Source: an archaeon
Lineage (GTDB): Archaea > Methanobacteriota > Methanobacteria > Methanobacteriales > Methanobacteriaceae
Reading direction: 5' to 3'
DNA: 9,487 bases
Assembly (NCBI GenBank): GCA_024409185.1
Contig: JAKSUD010000023.1
Location: 1-9,487 of the forward strand
In this document: piece by piece, positions 1 to 6,238 of the stretch
Position numbering within the stretch: position 1 is the first letter of the stretch
Layout: each line of letters begins with the position of its first letter
Program-made: the position numbers and the translations under genes
Notes under the pieces: generated by a model
What the model was told of the DNA's origin: nothing
The model's database searches: none
What the model saw: only the letters and a program-made list of their open reading frames with translations

Positions 1-55
1 ATTTAAGGTTATTTTTTTAAAATCATTATTTGTTATGATATTGTGGGGATAAAAT

Positions 56-1030
56 ATGGCTTTTCATTGGGATGTTGATGTTGAAAAATTAAATTTCAAG
101 TTGTATAATGTTCATGAAGGTAATTTTTTTGTTAGTTCTCCCTCAATAGATATTGAATTTGATACTAAGTATTCTAAATTTTTTAAACAATTAAGTGAAT
201 ATATTGATGTTCTTGCTCCAATTGAAGGAGGGGAATTTTCACTTGTTTATTCAGATGGTGCTTTTTTTGATACAATTTCTAATGGTAAATTAGATATTGA
301 AAAGGATGTTCTTAATAGAGTATTTGGAGATTCATTCCCATCTATGAAAAAATATTTATATCCTATGTTTAATGATATTTATGAAAATGATGTAACTAAA
401 TATTTAACTCTTTGTTTCTTTAATGATGATAACCTTATAAGATATATTAAAATGAAATTCTTTAATTATGCAGGATATGTTGTTGGAATTTCAGAGGATA
501 TTACTGAAAATTATTATCTTAAAATTAATGAAGATAAATCTTTTGATTATGATAAAAATCCAAAGTGTATTATTCAAGATAATCATATTGTAAAAGCAAA
601 TAAGTATCATATGGAGTTATTTAACCAGACAGAAGAAGAAACTATAAAAATAACTATAGATGATTTTAATAAAAATAGAATCACTTATAATGATACTGGT
701 TTAATTTTAAATTATAATCAAATTGTTGATAAAATTTTAAATAATGAGTATAATAGTATTATTTATAATATTGATATTGATTTTCCAGAAGGAATTAAGT
801 CATTTCAAGCAATAGCTATGAAAACTGAATTTGATAATAGAATTGCAGTTTATAATTCTGTTTTAAAAGAATTAAATGAAGTTGAATTGCTTGATGATGA
901 AAACTTTAATTTGTTCCAAGAATATTCAAAGTCTGCATTTGTTGTTTATGATCTTGAAACAAGTAATTATTCTTGGAGTCAAAATTTTGAAGAGATTTTA
1001 GAAGGAAAACTTTTTTTGATTCAAATATAA
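56..1030 (+). CDS. Multi-PAS sensor histidine kinase, N-terminal part (frameshifted gene)
   Basis: This is the sensory half of a cytoplasmic signal-transduction histidine kinase, 324 residues before a stop caused by a frame change. No membrane segment or signal peptide is visible. The protein looks like successive PAS-type domains. Domain 1 is about residues 1-156 and ends in the PAS-exit signature GYVVGISEDIT (140-150). Domain 2 is about 165-265. Domain 3 starts near 288 (FQEYSKSAFVVYDLETSNYSWS) and is cut off mid-domain; its other half is encoded in the -1 frame just downstream. The start at 56 is supported by an in-frame TAA immediately before it (50-52) and a G-rich stretch (gtgggga, 43-49) as a weak ribosome site. 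The ligand cannot be told from sequence. The PAS assignments rest on pattern and spacing, not on a profile search. The encoded product as it stands lacks any kinase domain. Confidence 0.75.
   Translation: MAFHWDVDVEKLNFKLYNVHEGNFFVSSPSIDIEFDTKYSKFFKQLSEYIDVLAPIEGGEFSLVYSDGAFFDTISNGKLDIEKDVLNRVFGDSFPSMKKYLYPMFNDIYENDVTKYLTLCFFNDDNLIRYIKMKFFNYAGYVVGISEDITENYYLKINEDKSFDYDKNPKCIIQDNHIVKANKYHMELFNQTEEETIKITIDDFNKNRITYNDTGLILNYNQIVDKILNNEYNSIIYNIDIDFPEGIKSFQAIAMKTEFDNRIAVYNSVLKELNEVELLDDENFNLFQEYSKSAFVVYDLETSNYSWSQNFEEILEGKLFLIQI
991..1030 (+). other. Frame-change site between the two kinase halves (T7 run)
   Basis: The upstream reading frame ends at the TAA at 1028-1030, while the downstream frame is open only from 991, after a TGA at 988-990. 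The switch must therefore happen within 991-1030. In this interval lies C followed by seven T (1010-1017). Adding one T gives an uninterrupted PAS sequence, ...EEILEGKLFFDSNIREIIG..., running straight into the downstream part. In the upstream frame the run reads T TTT TTG (1012-1018), which has the X XXY YYZ form of a -1 ribosomal slippery heptamer. I see no GC-rich stem or pseudoknot just downstream. Options are a real inactivating deletion, phase variation, transcriptional or ribosomal slippage, or a sequencing error in a homopolymer. Confidence 0.85.
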
Positions 1031-1083
1031 GAGAAATTATAGGTTCTTTAATTTTCCCAGATGATTTACCTCATTTAGAATAT

Positions 1084-2655
1084 GTGGAAGATAATATTTC
1101 TCTTGAAAAACAAGTAATGGATGTTTATTATAGAATTAAAACATTTAAAGGAAATATTAAGTATTTACATGTATTAAATCGTCTTATTATTAAAGATGGA
1201 AAAATAGTTAAATTTTTAAGTATTTTTAAAGATGTAACTGATTATAATTTACAAAATAAAGAATTAAATCGTCTTTATGATACTTTAAAAGATGTTCAAA
1301 CATCTACTTCTATTTCTATTCAGTATGAAACTGCAGAAGGAGAGTTTACTTGGACTCCTGAAACTTATACTCTTATTGATAGATTACCTCGCCCAGATGA
1401 TAAATCTAAAAATATTATTTTAGAATTAACTGACCCTGATACTCGTGAAGAAATTGAAAAATTATATGGTAATTTAAAACCTAATGAGTTTTTAGGTGGT
1501 AAAAAAATTACTATTGTTACTGAATCAGGTAAATCTAAAATTTTAGAAATTGATGCTAGTAATATTTATGATTCAAATGGAGAATTTATTCAAAGAAGTG
1601 CTTATGCTCAAGATGTTACAGAAAAAGTTATTTTAGAAAGAGAAAAAGAATTATTCTCTAATATTAATGCTGTAGTATTAAACCATCTTAAAATTGGAAC
1701 TTTTATTCTTGATGCTGAAGGGGGATCAAGCTTTAGTGATGGATTCTTTGATATTATGAGTATTGATAAAAAATCCAATTTAAAAGAAATTATCCGTAAT
1801 TTAGAAGATTATTCTGTTAGAACTGATGAACAAGTTAATAGAATTTCTAATTTCTTTAAAAATAATGAGAAAGATTATGAATCTACTTTTGAATATAAAC
1901 ATCCTGCATGGATTAACTCTAAATTTTTAACTATATATATGGTTCCTCATGAATATGAAGGTCAAACATTATATATTGGTGCTGTTCAAGATGTTACTAC
2001 TCAAATTGAATATGAATCAGGATTACTTAATGCAAGTGCTGAAAAGACTATGTTAATTAAAGAAGTCCATCATAGAGTTAAAAATAACCTTCAAGTAATT
2101 ACAAGTTTCATTTCATTAGAAGAAAAATTCAATAATTCTCCTGGAAGAATTGTTGAAGTTACTAAAAATAGAATTAGTTCATTAGCTTTAATCCATGAAC
2201 GTATTTATGATGAAGATAATATGAACTTTATTTCTCTTAAAGGATTTATTAAAGATTTTGATGATAAATTAATTGGATTATCTGATGTTAAGGATGTTAA
2301 TTTTATTGAAGAAATTGATTCTAATTTAACTTTACCTATTACTATTATGACTCCAATTGTCTTAATTATTAATGAATTGACTAGTAATACATTTAAACAT
2401 GCATTTGATACAAGTGATGATTATAAAGAAATATTTAAATCTATTCATGTTTGTGAAAGAAATGATCAAAAAATGTGTGAATTTATTTACAAGGATAATG
2501 GTGCAGGTTTAGATGAAGAGTTTGATATTAATAAATCTCCAAGTTTAGGTTGGACAATTATTAAATCATTATCTAACCAATTAGATGGAAAATATGAAAT
2601 ATGTCCAGGTAATGGTTTTGGTTTTAGATTAACTTTCCTATATGTTGAAGATTAA
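1084..2655 (+). CDS. Sensor histidine kinase, C-terminal part: PAS, HisKA_2 and HATPase domains
   Basis: This is the catalytic half of the same kinase. Residues 1-53 complete the PAS domain begun upstream (exit motif IFKDVTD, 47-53). Two further PAS-like domains follow, about 68-187 (exit AYAQDVTE) and 190-312 (exit AVQDVTT). The dimerisation/phosphoacceptor box EVHHRVKNNLQVI (327-339) is typical of the HisKA_2 family, and H330, the His before Arg, is the likely phosphorylated residue. The ATP-binding domain has the N box IINELTSN (428-435), the DNGAG box (471-475), SLGW (487-490) and a GNGFGF glycine-rich end (509-514). The protein lacks membrane segments and a receiver domain; no response regulator is encoded in the window. 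The position given starts at a GTG, but there is no Shine-Dalgarno sequence there, and the frame is open back to 991. Independent translation is doubtful; it is best read as the continuation of the gene starting at 56. Confidence 0.88.
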   Translation: MEDNISLEKQVMDVYYRIKTFKGNIKYLHVLNRLIIKDGKIVKFLSIFKDVTDYNLQNKELNRLYDTLKDVQTSTSISIQYETAEGEFTWTPETYTLIDRLPRPDDKSKNIILELTDPDTREEIEKLYGNLKPNEFLGGKKITIVTESGKSKILEIDASNIYDSNGEFIQRSAYAQDVTEKVILEREKELFSNINAVVLNHLKIGTFILDAEGGSSFSDGFFDIMSIDKKSNLKEIIRNLEDYSVRTDEQVNRISNFFKNNEKDYESTFEYKHPAWINSKFLTIYMVPHEYEGQTLYIGAVQDVTTQIEYESGLLNASAEKTMLIKEVHHRVKNNLQVITSFISLEEKFNNSPGRIVEVTKNRISSLALIHERIYDEDNMNFISLKGFIKDFDDKLIGLSDVKDVNFIEEIDSNLTLPITIMTPIVLIINELTSNTFKHAFDTSDDYKEIFKSIHVCERNDQKMCEFIYKDNGAGLDEEFDINKSPSLGWTIIKSLSNQLDGKYEICPGNGFGFRLTFLYVED

Positions 2656-2666
2656 TTTCATCAGCA

Positions 2667-2820
2667 TTTTTTTTAATTGTTTGTTCATGTTTTAATTTTT
2701 TATGTTTTTACTATGTTTTTGTTCTGTTTTCTAACTTTTTTTCTGAATTTTTTTAATTTCTATTTGGCTTTTATTTGGGCTTTTATAAAATGTTTGGCTT
2801 TTTTGATATTTTTTTTAAAC
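2667..2820 (+). terminator. T-rich terminator region after the kinase gene
   Basis: Starting 12 nt after the kinase stop there is a T8 run (2667-2674), followed by about 150 nt extremely rich in T on the plus strand, with runs at 2696-2700, 2716-2720, 2736-2742 and 2810-2816. Archaeal RNA polymerase terminates on such oligo-T tracts without needing a hairpin. The tract also holds three near-identical TTTGG(G)CTTTT units (2763-2772, 2774-2784, 2793-2802). I see no coding sequence here on either strand. Confidence 0.6.
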
Positions 2821-2823
2821 TTT

Positions 2824-2838
2824 AAAAAAATTTATATA
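2824..2838 (+). promoter_or_regulatory. BRE/TATA promoter for the candidate structured RNA
   Basis: An A7 run (2824-2830, BRE-like) directly precedes TTTATATA (2831-2838), a close match to the archaeal TATA consensus. Archaeal transcription usually starts about 22-27 nt from the box centre, here about 2857-2862. That is where the long inverted repeat begins. TATA-like strings are frequent by chance in such AT-rich DNA; the fit with the repeat is the main support. Confidence 0.5.
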
Positions 2839-2858
2839 TGATGTTAGAGTTATATGAT

Positions 2859-2955
2859 AGTAGGATATTACAGATTTGGTGGCTGATTTAGTTTACCTCC
2901 CAAAAATCAAACTAATTTTATTTTTACACAGTCACCAAATCTCTAATCTTCTATT
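2859..2955 (+). ncRNA. Candidate structured small RNA, 27-position stem with anti-SD-like loop
   Basis: The arms 2859-2885 and 2929-2955 pair over 27 positions: 14 continuous pairs at the top (2872-2885 with 2929-2942, one G-U), a C-C mismatch (2871/2943), 4 pairs, a U-C mismatch (2866/2948), then 7 pairs including two G-U. Inside, 2888-2894 (TTAGTTT) pairs with 2909-2915 (AAACTAA), leaving a 14-nt loop (2895-2908) that starts ACCTCCC. The upper stem is much richer in GC than its surroundings. A TATA box sits at the right distance upstream and a T-rich tract follows, so a transcript of roughly 100 nt is plausible. It does not look like tRNA, a C/D box RNA, SRP RNA or RNase P RNA. An alternative is a MITE-like element with imperfect terminal inverted repeats. 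Function is unknown. Confidence 0.5.
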
Positions 2956-3015
2956 TTTATCTTGTTTTATTGTTTTTATTCTTATTTTGAGGTTTTTTTA
3001 TTTTCTTATTTTTTA
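2953..3015 (+). terminator. T-rich tract following the candidate RNA
   Basis: The right arm of the stem runs into a strongly T-rich stretch with T runs at 2954-2958, 2964-2967, 2971-2975, 2982-2985, 2992-2998 and 3009-3014. This suits hairpin-aided or oligo-T archaeal termination of a plus-strand transcript. It lies well upstream of the ehaA promoter. Confidence 0.5.
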
Positions 3016-3077
3016 AAATTTATTAATAATTTTAATAAAGTGATGTTTTATATCTTTTTTCGTCTTTAACACAAGTA

Positions 3078-3091
3078 AAAAGATTTATATT
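3078..3091 (+). promoter_or_regulatory. BRE/TATA promoter of the eha operon
   Basis: A purine-rich AAAAAGA (BRE-like) runs into TTTATATT (3084-3091). The expected start, about 22-27 nt from the box centre, falls near 3110-3114, only 2-6 nt before the ehaA ATG at 3116. The 24 nt before that ATG contain no G at all, hence no Shine-Dalgarno sequence. The operon messenger probably begins leaderless or nearly so. This is the only strong promoter I see ahead of ehaA. Confidence 0.7.
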
Positions 3092-3115
3092 ATTTAATAT
3101 TTATATATATTAATT

Positions 3116-3460
3116 ATGATAATAGAAGCTAATGGAATTCCATTTTTACTTAATTATTTAATAGCTATTATTGTTTCAATAGTGGTTGCTTTAGTTTTAG
3201 GTTTACCCCTTTTACCAGATAAACCAAAACGCTTTTCATGGGTAAATAGTGCGATTTATCCAACTCCAATAATAGCTTTAGGTTTACTTGCAATTTTATT
3301 TGCTTTAAAAATTGTATGGATTTATAATGGTTTAGTTTTAGCTATTGTAATCGGAATTCTTTCTGCTTTATTTGTTAAATATTTATTTTATTATGTATTC
3401 CCAAATCCTCCTGGAGTTAATGAAGGGGATAAAAACAGTTTAGAGGAGGATAATGCATGA
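3116..3460 (+). CDS. ehaA: EhaA, energy-converting hydrogenase A membrane subunit
   Basis: A small membrane subunit of energy-converting [NiFe] hydrogenase A, 114 residues. Three hydrophobic helices are visible, about 8-31, 47-65 and 70-92, with a short basic loop PDKPKRF (34-40) between the first two. A hydrophilic acidic tail (98-114, [13 protein letters not shown]) follows. The family is one of the poorly characterised integral membrane subunits specific to Eha; no catalytic role is known. Identification rests on size, topology and position as the first gene of an ordered ehaA-M series. It is preceded by a TATA box with no room for a Shine-Dalgarno site, so it appears leaderless. Its TGA overlaps the ehaB ATG (ATGA, 3457-3460), and the ehaB ribosome site lies inside its last codons, suggesting translational coupling. 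Confidence 0.85.
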   Translation: MIIEANGIPFLLNYLIAIIVSIVVALVLGLPLLPDKPKRFSWVNSAIYPTPIIALGLLAILFALKIVWIYNGLVLAIVIGILSALFVKYLFYYVFPNPPGVNEGDKNSLEEDNA

Positions 3461-3957
3461 ATTTAATTATTGGATTAATTTTAGCAACAATTATTTCTTT
3501 TTTAAACTTTGTTATTGTTGATACTTATTTTGGACTTCCTGAAGAACCAGGTGTTGTTGGAGCAGATAATGTAGGTCATTCCATTAAAAAAAGAGGTGGG
3601 GACTTAGCTGGTGGATTCTTCCAAGGAAACATTTTATGTTCTCCAGATGCTTCAGCAGGAACTTTAATTGCTGCAATTGGTGTTTATGCTTTAGGTCTTG
3701 AAGGAGGTTTAATTGCTGCATTTTTAGTCTTTATTGGAAATAGATTATGTGCAGATCCAGGATATGCTGGAACTACTGGTGCTTTAACAATGACTGTTAT
3801 TGTTATTCTTTGTTCTTATATAGGTTTAACTCCTGAAATGTTTATTGTAGGTATTGTAATAGCTATTTTCTTAGTTCAAGGTGTACATCACCCTACAAGT
3901 ACTAAAGCTCTTGGAAAAATAGCTAAATTATTTGGAAGATATACAAAATTAGAATAA
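3457..3957 (+). CDS. ehaB: EhaB, energy-converting hydrogenase A membrane subunit
   Basis: A membrane subunit of energy-converting hydrogenase A, 166 residues. After a first helix (about 2-22) comes a glycine-rich polar stretch, [23 protein letters not shown] (31-53), and then hydrophobic segments around 65-80, 82-95, 106-122 and 126-142. The C-terminal end is basic. Two segments share the pattern GNxLC then AGT: 57-69 ([13 protein letters not shown]) and 94-106 ([13 protein letters not shown]). They are exactly 37 residues apart, each followed by a hydrophobic helix, which suggests an internal duplication. Translation should be coupled to ehaA: the ATG overlaps the ehaA stop, and a strong GAGGAGG (3443-3449) sits 7 nt upstream. 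The biochemical role is not known for this family. Assignment is by gene order, length and the glycine-rich region. Confidence 0.87.
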   Translation: MNLIIGLILATIISFLNFVIVDTYFGLPEEPGVVGADNVGHSIKKRGGDLAGGFFQGNILCSPDASAGTLIAAIGVYALGLEGGLIAAFLVFIGNRLCADPGYAGTTGALTMTVIVILCSYIGLTPEMFIVGIVIAIFLVQGVHHPTSTKALGKIAKLFGRYTKLE

Positions 3958-4023
3958 ATCATAAAATTATAAAATTTATTTAATCATTATTTAATTAAAA
4001 AATATTACTAAAAAGGTAAAAAT

Positions 4024-4311
4024 ATGTTAATTGAGATTATTGGTGTTCTTATCGTTCTTATGGCCATTAGGGCTTTAATAACCAAAAATAGAGCTGAAAA
4101 ATTATTATATATTAATGTAATAGATTTTGGTATTTCTGCAATCATTGCATTATATATTAAAACACCATTTGGTCTCTTAGTTGCAGCAGCATTTTTCATC
4201 ACTTCAACTATTGGTTCAAATGCAATAGCTTATGTTTTAGATAAATTAGATGATGAAATAGTGTTGGATAATGAAATAGAAAATGGAGATGCAGTTCCTG
4301 AAGAAAATTAA
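4024..4311 (+). CDS. ehaC: EhaC, energy-converting hydrogenase A membrane subunit
   Basis: A small membrane subunit of energy-converting hydrogenase A, 95 residues. Three hydrophobic segments (about 2-19, 30-45, 48-71) are followed by a strongly acidic tail (73-95). The arrangement IRALITKNRAEKLLYINVIDFG (15-36), with an Asp (D34) at the mouth of the second helix, recalls MrpF/MbhB of multisubunit Na+/H+ antiporters (R...DR...lD pattern). This is my alignment by eye and needs a profile comparison. Ribosome site AAAAGGT (4011-4017) precedes the ATG by 6 nt. It follows ehaB after a 66-nt AT-rich gap with no clear structure. An antisense open frame overlaps it, but I regard that as a by-product of base composition. 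Confidence 0.85.
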   Translation: MLIEIIGVLIVLMAIRALITKNRAEKLLYINVIDFGISAIIALYIKTPFGLLVAAAFFITSTIGSNAIAYVLDKLDDEIVLDNEIENGDAVPEEN

Positions 4312-4378
4312 TTATTTAATGTAAAATTTTAAAGATAATATAATTAATTTAAGTTTAGGATTTAAAAATGTGGTTAAA

Positions 4379-4645
4379 ATGTTAGAATTAATTAATTTAA
4401 CAACAATATCATTTGCTTTAATGGCTATTGGAGCTATTGGTGTTGTTCTTCTTAAAAAACCATTGGATAAAGTTATTTTACTTTCAGTTTTAGAAGCAGG
4501 ATTCTTCTTAGCTGTAGTTAGCTTTAAATATTTAGATGTAGCTTTAATTACTGCAATTCTTGATCCGTTATCTATTATTGTATTTTTACTTGCATTAATG
4601 AAAATTGATAAAATAAGAAAATCCAAAGCAATGGAGGTAGAATAA
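4379..4645 (+). CDS. ehaD: EhaD, energy-converting hydrogenase A membrane subunit
   Basis: A small membrane subunit of energy-converting hydrogenase A, 88 residues from the ATG at 4379. I chose this ATG because GGTT (4372-4375) precedes it at the spacing seen in the neighbouring genes; a GTG at 4370 would add three residues. Three hydrophobic helices lie at about 7-25, 32-49 and 54-74. The layout, with [19 protein letters not shown] (24-42) and [23 protein letters not shown] (51-73), resembles the MrpA C-terminal/MbhD type of antiporter subunit (PDVALTEA motif). Here D53 is kept, but the usual Glu after Thr is Ala59. The resemblance is an inference by eye. The stop codon overlaps the ATG of ehaE by one base, so the pair is likely translationally coupled. 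Confidence 0.82.
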   Translation: MLELINLTTISFALMAIGAIGVVLLKKPLDKVILLSVLEAGFFLAVVSFKYLDVALITAILDPLSIIVFLLALMKIDKIRKSKAMEVE

Positions 4646-4905
4646 TGTTAAATCTTACTTTATGGTTCTATGCAGGTTTAATTATTGCTATTTTTGGAAC
4701 TATTGCTACTGTTTGGGGTCCTGGAGTTGAAGACCCTGTTGTAAGAACAATTAATACTGAAGTTGCTGGAATTGGTGTTTCATTAATTTTACTTACTTAT
4801 AATTACACATTAGCTCTTTTAACTTTAACAGCTACTACTGTAGTTTGTACTTTAATCTTACTTAGAGCTATTACTCGTTTAGAAGAAATTGGAGCTGATG
4901 TTTAA
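4645..4905 (+). CDS. ehaE: EhaE, energy-converting hydrogenase A membrane subunit
   Basis: A small membrane subunit of energy-converting hydrogenase A, 86 residues, with three hydrophobic helices (about 6-23, 38-51, 54-73) and a short acidic end. The loop [27 protein letters not shown] (24-50) has the shape of MrpG/MbhC (RLPDxYtRlHaatk then glycine-rich helix), again only by eye. The family has no established individual function; it should help form the ion-conducting membrane arm. Its ATG overlaps the ehaD stop (TAATG), and the strong GGAGGT site (4633-4638) sits within the end of ehaD, so the two are expected to be made together. Confidence 0.84.
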   Translation: MLNLTLWFYAGLIIAIFGTIATVWGPGVEDPVVRTINTEVAGIGVSLILLTYNYTLALLTLTATTVVCTLILLRAITRLEEIGADV

Positions 4906-4939
4906 TGTTTATATTAAATAGTTGTGAGGGAGGATATAA

Positions 4940-5533
4940 ATGAAAATAGCTAAAATATGGAACAAATTAGCTAAACCTAAGAATATTCCTAGATTATTTG
5001 CTGCAATTTTAGCTTGTGTTCTTATTATAGGATTTGTTATTCCTACTGCACTTGACGGCGATCAATTATATCCAAGACCTGAACCACAAAGTCAAATGGA
5101 TGCTGGTTTATCTATTGCTCCTTATGATAGAGGTGGAGAAATTTTAAAAGAACCAGGAACTACTATAGCAGAATATCCTGAGAATTCTAAGTATATTGGT
5201 TGGATTAACTCTTATATGTCTCCAATCGCAGATACTGCAAGGTCAATTTCCCCATACTTTGGAACAACTATTTATTCATCTCCTGGTGGATTAATCGATG
5301 AGATTTTATACTACACAAGAGGTTTTGATACAATTTTAGAGTCATCTATTTTAATGATGGCATTTATTATTGCTTCTTGGTTAATGCTTAATTTCACTAT
5401 GGATAGAAGAAATGAAAAAGAAACTATTCAAAATGATGTTAAAAGAGCTATTAAAAGCTCTGATAGAATAGCTAATGAAGTTGAAGAAAGTAATCGTAAA
5501 GCACGTGCTAAACAAAGAAAGAGGGAGAGTTAG
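4940..5533 (+). CDS. ehaF: EhaF, energy-converting hydrogenase A membrane subunit
   Basis: A membrane subunit of energy-converting hydrogenase A, 197 residues. It has a short basic N-terminus, one helix at about 17-37, then roughly 95 mostly polar residues rich in Pro, Gly and Tyr that should lie outside the cell. A second helix (about 133-152) leads to a highly charged, probably helical cytoplasmic tail (155-197) rich in Lys, Arg and Glu. Just before the second helix is RGFDTILES (127-135). This closely resembles the FRGFDTLGE motif of MrpA C-terminal/MbhE subunits, with D130 and E134 at the matching positions. The motif supports a place in an antiporter-like module. The ribosome site is the best of the operon (GAGGGAGGAT, 4926-4935). 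The gene ends 3 nt before ehaG. Confidence 0.87.
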   Translation: MKIAKIWNKLAKPKNIPRLFAAILACVLIIGFVIPTALDGDQLYPRPEPQSQMDAGLSIAPYDRGGEILKEPGTTIAEYPENSKYIGWINSYMSPIADTARSISPYFGTTIYSSPGGLIDEILYYTRGFDTILESSILMMAFIIASWLMLNFTMDRRNEKETIQNDVKRAIKSSDRIANEVEESNRKARAKQRKRES

Positions 5534-5536
5534 ATT

Positions 5537-6214
5537 ATGGTTGTAGAATTAGTTCCTCAATATGTTCCTGCTTTCTTCCAATCAATGTATACTCCAGCTT
5601 TATATGGTGGTTTAATTGTTGCATTTATTGCTTTAATTGGAATAGCTATTCAAAAGAAAGATATTCATATTCTTATATTAACTGATCTCGTAGGATTAGC
5701 TATGCTTATTGTTGTTGCTGCTGTTGGTACTGACTTAGCAGAAGCTTTAGTCCTTCCAGGTTTAGTTGTAGAACTTGCTGAAATTATGGCAATTTCAGAG
5801 ATTCTTATTTCTCGTGAAATGAGAAAAATTGGTCCAAAACAATCATTCATACCTTCTGAATTTTCTTTAGATATGGAGATAATGCATACTGCTCCTAATT
5901 TCTTAGCTTTAATTTTAATAGCTTATGGAGCTTTCTTAACTGGTTTTACTGGTGGTGCAGTAGCTGGTGGAGGTATTATTATCTATGTATTATCAAGAAA
6001 AGCAAGAGGTTTACCAATTGCTGTTGTTGATGGTGTTGGTGGTATTTCAGGTATTGCTTGGTGTTTATGGATTATTGGTTTCGTACTCTTCTTTGCAGTT
6101 CCTCAATATTGGTTATTAAGTTTATTCTTAGCAGCTTTAGGTTTATTCCTCAAAGTAGCTTCTAAGATGGGATTAATGGGTATTTTGATGAGAGAAGAGT
6201 TTGGTAAGAAATAA
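5537..6214 (+). CDS. ehaG: EhaG, energy-converting hydrogenase A membrane subunit
   Basis: A polytopic membrane subunit of energy-converting hydrogenase A, 225 residues, with about seven hydrophobic helices (19-38, 44-63, 68-90, 120-136, 138-152, 168-187, 190-206). The first three resemble NuoK/Mrp[21 protein letters not shown] (45-64) is followed by [20 protein letters not shown] (65-84), comparable to the DP-QALVLTAIVI signature. E79 and E82 lie within the third helix, near where NuoK carries an essential Glu, so this segment may form part of an ion path. That is inference from reading. The remaining four helices have no clear counterpart that I recognise. Ribosome site GGGAG (5523-5527) lies inside the end of ehaF. 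Downstream, the gap to ehaH holds a small hairpin. Confidence 0.87.
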   Translation: MVVELVPQYVPAFFQSMYTPALYGGLIVAFIALIGIAIQKKDIHILILTDLVGLAMLIVVAAVGTDLAEALVLPGLVVELAEIMAISEILISREMRKIGPKQSFIPSEFSLDMEIMHTAPNFLALILIAYGAFLTGFTGGAVAGGGIIIYVLSRKARGLPIAVVDGVGGISGIAWCLWIIGFVLFFAVPQYWLLSLFLAALGLFLKVASKMGLMGILMREEFGKK

Positions 6215-6238
6215 TTTATTTATGTATTATATTTATTC

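Noticed and set aside
2859..2955. C/D box or H/ACA guide RNA, tRNA or SRP RNA at the inverted repeat
   Set aside because: No C/D box pair at proper positions, no H/ACA tail arrangement that I can support, and no cloverleaf or TPsiC sequence. The long single stem does not match these classes.
2656..3115. CRISPR array or insertion-sequence remnant in the long gap
   Set aside because: There are no regularly spaced repeats of CRISPR length and no transposase-like coding. A MITE remains possible and is stated under the RNA entry, but I see no clear target-site duplication.
4008..4202. Minus-strand open frame of 64 codons opposite ehaC
   Set aside because: It lies wholly antisense to a well-supported membrane gene with its own ribosome site; the composition looks like a shadow and there is no Shine-Dalgarno sequence.
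4312..4626. Minus-strand open frame of 104 codons opposite ehaD
   Set aside because: Antisense to ehaD. Its residue pattern is the complement of the membrane gene; no ribosome site or recognisable family.
5665..5850. Minus-strand open frame of 61 codons opposite ehaG
   Set aside because: Antisense shadow of the NuoK-like part of ehaG; low-complexity Ser/Ile/Ala content and no start signals.
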